Positions 44,132-52,534 of a stretch of 64,000 bases of DNA are shown piece by piece. This stretch comes from an uncultured Coriobacteriales bacterium (GTDB taxonomy: Bacteria; Actinomycetota; Coriobacteriia; Coriobacteriales; QAMH01): contig CAKUES010000002.1 of the NCBI GenBank assembly GCA_934646835.1, forward strand, positions 62,001 through 126,000, given 5' to 3'. Under the pieces are notes generated by a model. The model ran no database searches, was not told where the DNA came from, and saw only the letters and a list, made by a program, of their open reading frames with translations. Within the stretch, counting starts at the first letter, position 1, and the number at the start of each line of letters is the position of its first letter. The position numbers and the translations under genes were made by a program.

Positions 44132-45634
44132 ATGGATAAGAGAATCGCTTTCATATGCACAAACGACATTCACTGCGCCATAGAGTCAGGGCCTGGGTGT
44201 CTTGGCCTTGAGGGGGTTGCGGCTATTGCCCAGGAGGCGCGCGGGGTTTACGGCGCTGACGGCGTCTGCCTGCTCGAAGCGGGCGATGCGACGGGCGCTG
44301 GCGCGCTCGGTTGCGTAAGCGCGGGTGAGATTCCCTTGCGTGCTTTAAACGAGTGCGGCTACGCTGCCTACTGCCCGGGAAACGCCGATGTCACCTTTGG
44401 TATCAAGCGCCTGAGGCAGCTGGCGGATATGGCGGAGTTTCCCCTCGTCTGCTGCAACCTGCTCGAGGCTGCGACTGGTGAGCCGCTTTTTGCACCTTAT
44501 ACCCTGCGAGAGGTCGGTGAGGTGATGATCGGCATCGTCGGCGTCACGACGCCGCTTGCAGACATGGCTCTCGAGACAACGAATTACCGTGCACCTCAAG
44601 ACGCCGTTGCCATCGATTGCTGCGGCGATGCAGGGGGCGAGAGGCTCTACAAGGCCGTGCAAAGCGCTGTGGACGCCGCGCGCTCTCGGGGTGCGCGGTT
44701 TGTCGTGCTGCTGTGCCATCTTGGCCAGAAAGACGAGCAGACGTGCTTTTGGAGCGATGCCGTCGTGGCCAACACGGCTGGCATCGATTTGGTTGTCGAC
44801 GGCCACTCGCATGAGGTCTATCAACAGCGCGTGCCCAATCGCGATGGGCGCGAGGTTCTTGTCGTACAGGGTGGCACGCGTCTGTCGCATGTCACGGTCG
44901 TTGAGACAGATCTCGCCTCAGGTTCCGTGCATGCTCGCCTGCTAGCAGCGGGGGAGGGCTATCGAGACGACACTATGTCGCGTAAGATCGCAGCCATAGT
45001 GAATACGTGCGGGGAGGAGCTTGCGCGCCCTGTGGCGAGCTTGCCCGTGGCTCTTGTCGCCAAGGATGAAGACGGCGCGTGGCTCGTGAGAAACGCCGAG
45101 ACCAATCTCGGCGACCTCGTCGCAGACGCCTGGTGTGCTGCCTTTGATGCTGACCTCGCCTTCGTCCCGTGCTGGGTGCTCCGCAACAATATCCCCGCGG
45201 GCAAGCTGACCATGCGGCACTTGTACGACGCGCTTCCCATGGGGCACCAGCTTGCCTGCGTGCGCGTGAAGGGCCGTGTGATTCTCGAGGCGCTGCGGGT
45301 GGCGATCACCCAGTATCCCAAGGGCTACCGTTACTGGCTGCAGGTCTCCTCTTCTATGCACTTTGCTTTCTGCACATCGGCGCGCAGAGGCATGGAGGTG
45401 CTCGTCAACGGCGAGGAGCTCGATGAGGAACGCGAGTACCTGCTTGCTGGCATCGACTACATGGTTGCGGGAGCCGATGGCGGCTTTCCGATGTTTGCAG
45501 GCAGCAAACCGGTTGACGAGCGCCGTGTGAGGGACGTCGACGCCCTTGCCTCATGGCTGTGCTACCTTGCCGAGCACGACGGTTTAGGGGCTTACGAGGA
45601 TGCGCGCGGTCAGGGCCGCATCGAAGTCGATTAA
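44132..45634 (+). CDS. 5'-nucleotidase / UshA-like metallophosphatase
   Basis: This 500-residue protein has the calcineurin-type metallophosphatase domain of 5'-nucleotidases (ICTNDIHCAIESG, LEAGDATGAG, AAYCPGNADVTFG, FVVLLCHLG and DLVVDGHSHEVY, which hold the metal ligands). The 5'-nucleotidase C-terminal domain follows (NLGDLVADAW, FVPCWVLRNNIPAGKLT, YWLQVSSSMHFAF). The usual GNHD motif reads GNADVTFG. It would hydrolyse nucleotides or related phosphate esters. No export signal is visible at ATG 44132, or at ATG 44120 in frame, so it may be cytoplasmic, unlike UshA. No good ribosome site is seen; a palindrome ends 28 nt upstream. Confidence 0.85.
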   Translation: MDKRIAFICTNDIHCAIESGPGCLGLEGVAAIAQEARGVYGADGVCLLEAGDATGAGALGCVSAGEIPLRALNECGYAAYCPGNADVTFGIKRLRQLADMAEFPLVCCNLLEAATGEPLFAPYTLREVGEVMIGIVGVTTPLADMALETTNYRAPQDAVAIDCCGDAGGERLYKAVQSAVDAARSRGARFVVLLCHLGQKDEQTCFWSDAVVANTAGIDLVVDGHSHEVYQQRVPNRDGREVLVVQGGTRLSHVTVVETDLASGSVHARLLAAGEGYRDDTMSRKIAAIVNTCGEELARPVASLPVALVAKDEDGAWLVRNAETNLGDLVADAWCAAFDADLAFVPCWVLRNNIPAGKLTMRHLYDALPMGHQLACVRVKGRVILEALRVAITQYPKGYRYWLQVSSSMHFAFCTSARRGMEVLVNGEELDEEREYLLAGIDYMVAGADGGFPMFAGSKPVDERRVRDVDALASWLCYLAEHDGLGAYEDARGQGRIEVD

Positions 45635-45796
45635 CCGGCGAACTGTACGGATGTGACCAGGTCTCTTTCGTACAGCAAACGTGGCTCAAACCCACCGCTT
45701 CGCGAAGACCTCTGCTGGATTTTGCCTATAACCTGCGCCGCGCGCTATAATCATTGGGTTTGAGATTCAATCATTTCACCTATCGAGGAGACATTG

Positions 45797-47248
45797 ATGT
45801 CTGAAGTTCGCGTACGCTTCGCTCCGTCCCCAACGGGCAAGCTGCACATCGGCGGTGCGCGTACCGCCATCTACAACTGGGCCTATGCTCGCGCTACCGG
45901 CGGCAAGTTCATCCTGCGCATCGAGGATACGGACCCCGAGCGCTCCACCCAGGAAAACATCGACCTCATCGTCCGCGCTATGCGTTGGCTGGGCTTGGAC
46001 TGGGACGAGGGTCCCGAGGTCGGCGGTGAGTACGGTCCCTACCTGCAGACCGCACGCTTCGACACCTACACCGCAGCCCTCGAGAAGATGGTTGCCAACG
46101 ACACCGCGTATCCGTGCTTTTGCACGGCCGAGCAAAACGAGATGCGCCGCGAGGCCATCCAGGCCGATGGCCTGGCCGCTCATCCGGACCCCTGCCGTTG
46201 CCTGAGCTGCGAGGAGCGCGAGGCACGCAAGGCTGCTGGCGAGACCTATGTCTGGCGCCTCAAGGTACCCGAGGATCGCGGCATGATCACGGTTCATGAT
46301 GCCGTCCACGGCGATGTCGACTTCGACGCCGCTCTGCAGGACGACATGATCATCGTCCGCAGCGATGGCAGCCCCACCTACAACTTCGCCGTCGTCTGCG
46401 ATGACGTGAACATGAAGATGACCCACATCATCCGCGGCGACGACCACTTCTCCAATACCCCGCGTCAGATCCTCGTCTACGAGGCGCTGGGCTACCCCAC
46501 GCCCATCTTCGCGCATATCCCGATGATCTGCGGCCCGGACGGCAAGAAGCTCTCCAAGCGCCATGGCGCGGCCAGTGTCGAGGAGTACCGCGACATGGGC
46601 TACCTCAAGGATGGCCTCTTCAACTACCTGGCCCTGCTGGGTTGGGCGCCTGACGGCGAGACCACCATCTTCTCCCGCGAGGAGATGGCCAAGTGTTTCA
46701 CGCTTGAGCGCCTGAGCAAGAACCCTGCGAGCATGGACCCGGAGAAGCTCGACTGGATGAACGGCCAGTACATCCAGATGATGGGTGCGGACAAGTTCGC
46801 CGAGCTGCTGCTCCCGCTGCTCGAGGAAGCTGGCTGGGATGTCAGCGACGTCGAGCGCATCAAGAAGATGTACCCGCTGGTCATGGAGCGCATCAAGCTC
46901 GTGAACCAGGCAGTCCCCATGCTGGCCTACCTGTTCACGGACGAGCTCGTCTACGATGAGAAGTCCGTCAACAAGAACCTCAAGAAGGAGGGCGCGGGCG
47001 CTAAGAGCAATCTGCTCAAGGTCGCCACATCGCTCGAGACCTGCGATTGGGATGCCGCCTCCATCGAGGCCGCCATGCGCGCTGTCGTCGAGGAACTCGA
47101 CGTCAAGGTGAAGTTCGTCTTCCAGCCGGTGCGCATCGCCGTCACTGGCAGCCAGGTGAGCCCCCCGCTGTGCGAGTCCATGGAGCTGCTTACTCGCGAG
47201 CAGGTCATCGACCGCATCAACAAGGCTGCGGAGATGGCAGTCGACTAA
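45797..47248 (+). CDS. gltX: Glutamyl-tRNA synthetase
   Basis: This 483-residue class I synthetase charges tRNA-Glu. It starts SEVRVRFAPSPTGKLHIGGARTAIYNW with the HIGH-type motif, has the zinc-like cysteine segment (CFCTAEQ ... CRCLSCEE) and the KMSKS-type motif GKKLSKRHGAAS. The C-terminal anticodon-binding part is helical. ATG 45797 follows CGAGGAG. A terminator at 47282-47312 follows. Whether it also charges tRNA-Gln cannot be told. Confidence 0.96.
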   Translation: MSEVRVRFAPSPTGKLHIGGARTAIYNWAYARATGGKFILRIEDTDPERSTQENIDLIVRAMRWLGLDWDEGPEVGGEYGPYLQTARFDTYTAALEKMVANDTAYPCFCTAEQNEMRREAIQADGLAAHPDPCRCLSCEEREARKAAGETYVWRLKVPEDRGMITVHDAVHGDVDFDAALQDDMIIVRSDGSPTYNFAVVCDDVNMKMTHIIRGDDHFSNTPRQILVYEALGYPTPIFAHIPMICGPDGKKLSKRHGAASVEEYRDMGYLKDGLFNYLALLGWAPDGETTIFSREEMAKCFTLERLSKNPASMDPEKLDWMNGQYIQMMGADKFAELLLPLLEEAGWDVSDVERIKKMYPLVMERIKLVNQAVPMLAYLFTDELVYDEKSVNKNLKKEGAGAKSNLLKVATSLETCDWDAASIEAAMRAVVEELDVKVKFVFQPVRIAVTGSQVSPPLCESMELLTREQVIDRINKAAEMAVD

Positions 47249-47281
47249 GTCGCACGTTGGCTCGCAAACCGTATGCAACAA

Positions 47282-47312
47282 GAAAAGGTCCTCGTCAGAG
47301 GGCCTTTTCTTG
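47282..47312 (+). terminator. Terminator of gltX (left copy of a direct repeat)
   Basis: AAAAGGTCCTC pairs with GAGGGCCTTTT around GTCA, running into T's. 27 nt of it (47282-47308) recur at 48621-48647 with one change. Confidence 0.85.
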
Positions 47313-47350
47313 TGGTGCTTGCATGAGATGGGGACAAGGTTGCTGCGGTG

Positions 47351-47776
47351 TTATTGATTGTCAACTGTTTTGCTGACACCGTCTTCTGAGTTGGCCTTTT
47401 TTCTTCCTGTTGCCCACAGTGGGATACAGATGAGATAGGCCAAAAACAGGATGCGTATGCCGGTCAGACCGCCGCCAAGCTCCCTGAGCCAATCGAACGC
47501 GATGGCAATCGACAAAGAGCAAATGGCACCCAGCACAAGCGCAGCAAGTACCCAGGCCGAGGTTTTGCGGGAAAGACGTGTGATCGCAATTACGCAGAGC
47601 GTGACGACTAAAGCGGCAAGCCATTGGCAAACAGAGAGTGCCGCAAGTGGTAGCTCCGCCTTCTGGCAAAGGGGCAAGAGGAGATAGTAGGGCTTGGAGG
47701 ATGCGTACGCGATAATCGGCATAAGCAGTCCACATAGGGTAATCTTGCCAACATCCTTGATACTAGGTGTGTTCAT
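47351..47776 (-). CDS. Small membrane protein of unknown function in a low-GC cassette
   Basis: I do not recognise this 141-residue protein. It has four hydrophobic segments (around ITLCGLLMPIIAYASS, LAALSVCQWLAALVVTL, AWVLAALVLGAICSLSIAIA and IRILFLAYLICIPLW), so it is an integral membrane protein, with a short charged tail. Its ATG shares one base with the stop of the preceding Tat-signal gene (TAATG), so the two are translationally coupled. GC content is lower than in the flanking housekeeping genes, and the pair lies between two near-identical terminator copies. A partner or export role for the Tat protein is only a guess. Confidence 0.7.
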   Translation of the reverse strand: MNTPSIKDVGKITLCGLLMPIIAYASSKPYYLLLPLCQKAELPLAALSVCQWLAALVVTLCVIAITRLSRKTSAWVLAALVLGAICSLSIAIAFDWLRELGGGLTGIRILFLAYLICIPLWATGRKKANSEDGVSKTVDNQ

Positions 47777-48420
47777 TACGCGTAACAGCCGTACGTAAGT
47801 TTGCATGAAATATCAGTTGTGCTACCACTCATTCCAGAGGGGGTTGCTTTTCCCCAGGCGGTAATCTGGTGAGATATCCCCTCATTTCCGGCGTAGTAAG
47901 GCAGATAACCCCATGTTGGCTCTATTGTGCATTTAAGGCCGGCGGGATCTCTTTTGATGAACAAATCGTTGTTCCAGGCAATTACGCCACGCTTGGTAAT
48001 TTCTCCGCCTTTTTGAGTGAAAGTAACAATAACCTTGCTTAGATTGACCTTTTTCTTATTTGTGCTCATTGTCCATGTTGCTTTGATTGTGATTTTCGCA
48101 ACTGGATCAGAATAGCTGCTAGAGGTAGTTCTTCGTGCGCCATTTGAAGAAGCTCTAGAAGGAGGGAGAATTTCAACGGTCAATTCGCTTTCTCCGGACA
48201 TTCGAAGTTGGTCGAATGTCGTTGAGTGCTCTTTGATCCGAGTTAGACACGGTTCTGCGTTTTCGTTGCAAGGCGTGGCTTCAACTGTCAACTCTATTGA
48301 TGGTTCGAATTGATGTGAACCATCGGCAAGAGCTGCGGTAGGTGTGTTGATGATGCCTGCTGCCCCTGCTGCTGCGGCGGCCAAAAGAAAGCTTCTTCTT
48401 GAGATAACTGCTCTATCCAT
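47776..48420 (-). CDS. Hypothetical exported protein with Tat-type signal in a low-GC cassette
   Basis: This 214-residue protein starts MDRAVISRRSFLLAAAAAGA, a twin-arginine-like signal followed by a hydrophobic stretch and a likely cleavage after AALA. The mature part (about 180 residues) is Ser/Thr-rich and beta-like (ELTVEATPC, KITIKATWTM, VIVTFTQKG) with four cysteines that could pair outside the cell. No family was recognised. ATG 48420 is preferred because TTGGAGC lies just before it; TTG 48432 in frame is possible. A good sigma-70-like promoter lies upstream at 48471-48498. It is coupled to the membrane-protein gene downstream. Confidence 0.72.
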   Translation of the reverse strand: MDRAVISRRSFLLAAAAAGAAGIINTPTAALADGSHQFEPSIELTVEATPCNENAEPCLTRIKEHSTTFDQLRMSGESELTVEILPPSRASSNGARRTTSSSYSDPVAKITIKATWTMSTNKKKVNLSKVIVTFTQKGGEITKRGVIAWNNDLFIKRDPAGLKCTIEPTWGYLPYYAGNEGISHQITAWGKATPSGMSGSTTDISCKLTYGCYA

Positions 48421-48470
48421 TATGTGCTCCAATCAGAGTAATGAATGAGAACCTATAGGCCTATACTAGG

Positions 48471-48498
48471 ATTATAACAGTTAGTTAATGTAATGCAA
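48471..48498 (-). promoter_or_regulatory. Sigma-70-type promoter of the low-GC cassette
   Basis: On the minus strand, TTGCAT (48498-48493) and a perfect TATAAT (48476-48471) are 16 nt apart, about 50 nt upstream of the ATG at 48420. The surrounding sequence is strongly AT-rich. Confidence 0.75.
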
Positions 48499-48620
48499 TA
48501 GTAATATGTGAGAACAAATTACGAATATATTGACAGCTGAAGCGAAGATAGGATTCATGAGGGATTGCGTGCTTGCTCTGCCAATCAAGCTATTTTCGCT
48601 TATAGTTGACATTATTGAAG

Positions 48621-48648
48621 GAAAAGGCCCTCGTCAGAGGGCCTTTTT
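48621..48648. terminator. Terminator hairpin (right copy of a direct repeat)
   Basis: GGCCCTC and GAGGGCC pair around GTCA, with A's on one side and T's on the other, so it can work in both directions. It would end the ATP-grasp-like gene on the minus strand. It matches 47282-47308 in 26 of 27 positions. Confidence 0.8.
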
Positions 48649-48664
48649 GCGGTTCTAGGTACTA

Positions 48665-48694
48665 TGTAGGCGCCTGACGAAGTCGGCGCCATCT
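48665..48694. repeat. Family D repeat, minus orientation
   Basis: The stretch TAGGCGCCTGACGAAGTCGG and on is the complement of the family D core. It sits just downstream (minus strand) of the ATP-grasp-like gene. Confidence 0.8.
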
Positions 48695-48752
48695 GGGTGA
48701 GAGGAGATGGCGGGTGCCTGCGTCTTGCAGGCACCGCGGTGCCCAGTGCCCC

Positions 48753-50081
48753 CTAGCAATCGACCTTGAAGCTGTTGGCGATGATGCCGCCGTGGTCGAG
48801 GGCGATAACCCCTTCCTGGCCCAGGCGCACGTAGAAGCCGCAGATCTTGCCGTTGTACTGGTAGAAGCCGGGCATCTGCTGCCAGCTCTCCACCTTGCAC
48901 TCGTCGTCGCTAGGCAGGATGACGTCGACCTTGCGCGGCGTATAGAACTCCTGGGCGATGTAGCAGGTGTCGGTGTTCTCGTTGACGAGGCGCTCCCATT
49001 GCTCTTGGGTATGGTCCACGCCGGGGAAGACGCCGCTTGCGCCGTAGTCGTCTTCCGGCTTGATGATCCACGCGTCCTTGTTCGCTTTGACGGCCTCGAT
49101 GTCGAGGCCTGCTGTGTCGCGGCGCAGGCGATAGGTGGCGGGCACGTGGCGCTGCACGAACTCCCACTCCTCGTCCGTGAGGAACTCGCGAGTGCGGGGG
49201 TCAAAGAGGGCGACGTTGACCATCTTGGAGTGCACGACCGTGGTGCGGAAGTGGCCGATCAGGCACACTTTGCCGGCGGCGACCGCGTCGATCAGGGCAT
49301 CGCACTCGCCGGGATGCTGCAAGATCTCGCTCGTGACGCTGCGGCGGTAGATGGCGTTGATGATGGTGCCGTCGCTCGGGTCGATGAGGTGCTCGCCGTC
49401 GAACTCAAAACTGCGCACGTCCGCAAAGCGCGCGTTGATGCCGGCACGCTTAAAGGCGGCGATGAAGCGGTTGAAGTCGCTGAAGACACCGCTCTCCTTG
49501 AAGTCCGTCACGCAGACGGTGGGGTTGTCAACATAGCAGGGGTCCTCCTTGAAGCTCTTCATGAAGGCCTCGACCCAGCTGTCAAAGAGCTCGAAGCGCT
49601 CGACCTTGTGGTTTTGGGAGAAGCGCTCGAAGGTCTTTGTGCCCATGAGGGCCTCGCTCACGAGCAGGTCGCGGCTCATGGCGCCGGAGCCGTCCGTGTT
49701 GAACTCGCAGAACTTGAAGGAGTTGTCGGCCTCATCCAAGAAGATGTCGAACCTGCCCATGGGGAGTTTCTCGCTGTAGCCGCACGGCAGCAGGATGAGG
49801 CGCTCGACCTCTGCGGGGAAGTGGAAGATCTCGCGGTAGGAGGGATCCTCGATGAAGCGGTCGATGACCTTGGTGAGGATGCGGTGCGTGGTCGCGCACA
49901 CACCTTGCAGGTAGTCCATGTCCTGCTTGTTGAAGAGGTTGGGGACATAGGAGAAGGCGACCGGTGCGCCGTGAACCCAGGCGTCTGACTTCTCTATGGC
50001 GTCAAGAGCGTGCTGCCTTCCCTCGGGGTCTCCGCCAAGGGATTTGACGGCTTCGATCCATTCACAGCGCTCATCTAGCAT
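48753..50081 (-). CDS. ATP-grasp-like protein, glutathionylspermidine synthase-type fold
   Basis: This 442-residue cytoplasmic protein resembles the circularly permuted ATP-grasp group that includes glutathionylspermidine synthase-like amide ligases. Signs are RFDIFLDEADNSFKFCEFNTDGSGAMSRD (an acidic FxEFNxDG motif typical of the group), AIYRRSVTSEIL, and the ATP-binding AWIIKPEDDYGASGVFPG with a Lys and Gly-rich loop. Such enzymes join a carboxylate to an amine with ATP. The substrate is unknown, and E-x-N/D metal ligands were not mapped individually. ATG 50081 has only a weak ribosome site (CCTATGC region). It is divergent from the yraN-comM-dprA cluster. Confidence 0.75.
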   Translation of the reverse strand: MLDERCEWIEAVKSLGGDPEGRQHALDAIEKSDAWVHGAPVAFSYVPNLFNKQDMDYLQGVCATTHRILTKVIDRFIEDPSYREIFHFPAEVERLILLPCGYSEKLPMGRFDIFLDEADNSFKFCEFNTDGSGAMSRDLLVSEALMGTKTFERFSQNHKVERFELFDSWVEAFMKSFKEDPCYVDNPTVCVTDFKESGVFSDFNRFIAAFKRAGINARFADVRSFEFDGEHLIDPSDGTIINAIYRRSVTSEILQHPGECDALIDAVAAGKVCLIGHFRTTVVHSKMVNVALFDPRTREFLTDEEWEFVQRHVPATYRLRRDTAGLDIEAVKANKDAWIIKPEDDYGASGVFPGVDHTQEQWERLVNENTDTCYIAQEFYTPRKVDVILPSDDECKVESWQQMPGFYQYNGKICGFYVRLGQEGVIALDHGGIIANSFKVDC

Positions 50082-50345
50082 AGGGTATAGCCTCTCTGTC
50101 GGGTGTTTTTGCGCAGGCGCGCGACCTGCGAGAACGTGATTTAAGAGAGTATACCGCCCAAAATCACTCGTACCATGTGGGGAAACGCAGTCTTAACTGG
50201 GTCTTATTTCAGTCGTATCTGGGTCTTGGTTTGGTCTGAGGTCTGCTTAGATTTGCCTGCAATCATCTTTCCTATCCCCCAGCAGGGGCGGCCGATGAAT
50301 CCGCCTTGGGGTTTACGCGATCACCTTCGACGGGATGGAGACGAG

Positions 50346-51041
50346 ATGAACTGCATGGAGACGCTTCAGATGATCATTACCCTTGACGACGAGAAACCCG
50401 AGATGGACTTGCCCGATTGCCTTTCCGGGGACGAGCTACTCGAGTCGGCGTTTGTCCGGGGGTGGGTTGCGGCGGCTGCTATGGCGGTGAGAAACGGCGC
50501 GACGGTGTTCGACGACCCGAGGGATGCGGCGGAGCTGCTCTTCGACGAGTTCGCGTGCAGCGAGGAAGGCGAGGAGTTCGTCGAGAGCCTGCTGGGGGTG
50601 GTATTCGACAAGGACGACCCAGACTCCCAGCTCGACTGGGAGCCTGGCTACGACAAGAGCGCCTACGAGGAGACGACGCGCTCGTTGGGCAAGCGCGGTG
50701 AGGACGCTGCGGTGCGCTGTCTTGAGAGTAAGGGCTATGAGGTCTTGGAGCGCAACTGGAAGTGTCGCTACGGCGAGGCGGACATCATCGCCTTGGACGA
50801 GGCCGGTACCATCGTCTTCGTGGAGGTCAAGACGCGCCGCAGCGTCCATGCCGGCATCCCGGAGGAGGCGGTGAGCCGCGCCAAGAGGCGCCGCTATGAG
50901 AACATCGCGCTTGAGTACCTGAGCTATGCGGATTGGGAGGATGGCACCCCGGTGCGCTTCGACGCCATCTGCATCTGCGTGAAGGACCATAACCGCGCCA
51001 TGCTGCGCCACCACCTGGGATTTTTCGATGCCTGCAACTAG
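50346..51041 (+). CDS. YraN/UPF0102 family protein with N-terminal extension
   Basis: The C-terminal about 120 residues match the UPF0102 (YraN) family: RSLGKRGEDAAVRCLESKGYEVLERNWKC, then GEADIIALDEAGTIVFVEVKTRRS with the nuclease-fold E...D..EVK residues. Function is unproven, possibly a Holliday junction-like or restriction-fold nuclease. The first about 110 residues (CMETLQMIITLDDEKPEMDL to DKSAYEETT) are an unusual acidic extension with no match I know. ATG 50346 follows GATGGAGACGAG. The 3' end overlaps comM by 14 nt, so yraN, comM and dprA form one operon. Confidence 0.85.
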   Translation: MNCMETLQMIITLDDEKPEMDLPDCLSGDELLESAFVRGWVAAAAMAVRNGATVFDDPRDAAELLFDEFACSEEGEEFVESLLGVVFDKDDPDSQLDWEPGYDKSAYEETTRSLGKRGEDAAVRCLESKGYEVLERNWKCRYGEADIIALDEAGTIVFVEVKTRRSVHAGIPEEAVSRAKRRRYENIALEYLSYADWEDGTPVRFDAICICVKDHNRAMLRHHLGFFDACN

Positions 51042-52533
51042 GGCAGCGCGGGCCTGCATGCGCACCTGCGCCCTGAGAGGTGTCGAGGCGGTGCCCGTGA
51101 CGGTCGAGATCGAGGTGACGGGCGGCTTGCCCGGCATGTTCATCGTCGGAATGGTCGACACTGCCGTGCAGGAGGCGCGCCATCGCGTGCGCTCGGCGAT
51201 CAAAGCTGCGGGCTTTGACATGCCCTCAGATCGCATCGTGGTGAACCTCGCCCCAGCGAATCTGCGCAAGAGCGGCTCTGCCTTCGACTTGCCCATCGCC
51301 ATGGCCTATCTCATCGCCACAGGGCAGGTGCCCCGCGCGGCCTTCGAATCGATGATCGCTGTGGGCGAGCTCGGGCTCGAGGGGAGCGTACATGCCGTCG
51401 ACGGGCTCATCGCCTATGCACAGTGCGCGCGCCAGCATGGTCTGGGCTTGCTGAGCGCGCCGGTGGGCATGGGACTTGTGACGCTCGAGGGTCTCGGGCA
51501 CAGCTGCATCTCCCATCTGGGCCGGCTGCACACCGGCGAGCTGGATGTACCTGATGCCGGTGTCGCTGTTGAGAGCACGGGACGCCTGATGGACTATTGC
51601 GACGTGGTGGGCCAGGACAACGCCGTGAGGGCGATGCTGATAGCGGCGGCAGGCGGTCACGGCGCGATGCTCGTGGGGCCGCCGGGCTCTGGGAAGAGCA
51701 TGCTCGCCAGGAGGCTGCCCTCGATCCTTCCGCCGCTGTCGCCCGAGGAACAAGTCGAGTCCGCCATCGTGCACTCGGTTGCAGGCTACGACGTCAGCGA
51801 CATTGCGGCCGGTGTCAGGCCGTTTCGCAGCCCTCACCACAGCGCAACCATCGCGTCGCTGGTGGGCGGCGGCAATCCGCTCAGGCCCGGCGAGGCCTCC
51901 CTTGCACACAACGGGGTCTTGTTCCTCGACGAGCTCGGAGAGTTCTCGGCCGCGGCGCTCCAAGGCTTGAGGCAACCCTTGGAAGACGGGGAGATCGCCT
52001 TGTGCCGTGCCGACGGCCGCTGCGTGTTCCCCGCGCGCTTCCAGCTGATCGCCGCATCCAACCCCTGTCCGTGCGGGTACTTGGGGGACCGCGACATCGC
52101 CTGCAAGTGTTCGGATGCGCAGGTAAACCGCTATCAGTCCAAGCTCGGCGGCCCCTTGAGGGACAGGATCGACCTCACCTGCGAGGTCTGCCGCGTCGAC
52201 CCGTCCAAGGTCATGGGGACGGGCCACGGAGAGAGCTCTACGACGCTGCGGGAAAAGGTTCTGGCGGCTCGGGAGCGCTCCTCGTGGCGCGACACAACGG
52301 GCAAGGCGCTTTCTGCGACTGTTCCGGCGGCCGTTATCGAGGCCTGCGGGCTCAGCGACAAGCAACGGCTGCTGCTCGAGGACATCGCCCGCAAGCACCA
52401 TCTCTCCGGCCGCGGCATCATACGCACGCTGCGCGTCTCGCGCACTATCGCGGACATCGAGCAAAGCGACGACGTCGAAGACGAGCATCTCCTCGAGGCG
52501 CTGATGTTTCGAGGGGTCGGGGGAGGTGAGTGA
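51028..52533 (+). CDS. comM: ComM/YifB-family Mg chelatase-like AAA ATPase
   Basis: This 501-residue protein has the N-terminal ChlI-like domain (VPVTVEIEVTGGLPGMFIVGMVDTAVQEARHRV), an AAA+ core with Walker A GPPGSGKSMLARRLP and Walker B VLFLDELGEFS, and the C-terminal YifB domain ending LRVSRTIADIEQ and EAL. In transforming bacteria ComM is a helicase that helps branch migration of incoming DNA. Here it lies directly before dprA, which strengthens a role in DNA uptake or recombination. It overlaps the yraN end by 14 nt and is close to dprA. Confidence 0.94.
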   Translation: MPATRAARACMRTCALRGVEAVPVTVEIEVTGGLPGMFIVGMVDTAVQEARHRVRSAIKAAGFDMPSDRIVVNLAPANLRKSGSAFDLPIAMAYLIATGQVPRAAFESMIAVGELGLEGSVHAVDGLIAYAQCARQHGLGLLSAPVGMGLVTLEGLGHSCISHLGRLHTGELDVPDAGVAVESTGRLMDYCDVVGQDNAVRAMLIAAAGGHGAMLVGPPGSGKSMLARRLPSILPPLSPEEQVESAIVHSVAGYDVSDIAAGVRPFRSPHHSATIASLVGGGNPLRPGEASLAHNGVLFLDELGEFSAAALQGLRQPLEDGEIALCRADGRCVFPARFQLIAASNPCPCGYLGDRDIACKCSDAQVNRYQSKLGGPLRDRIDLTCEVCRVDPSKVMGTGHGESSTTLREKVLAARERSSWRDTTGKALSATVPAAVIEACGLSDKQRLLLEDIARKHHLSGRGIIRTLRVSRTIADIEQSDDVEDEHLLEALMFRGVGGGE

Positions 52534-52534
52534 C

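Larger units (their letters stand above)
48433..48752. other. AT-rich intergenic region right of the low-GC cassette
   Basis: 320 nt holding the cassette promoter, the right-hand terminator copy (48621-48648) and a family D repeat (48665-48694). No gene is seen. Confidence 0.6.
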
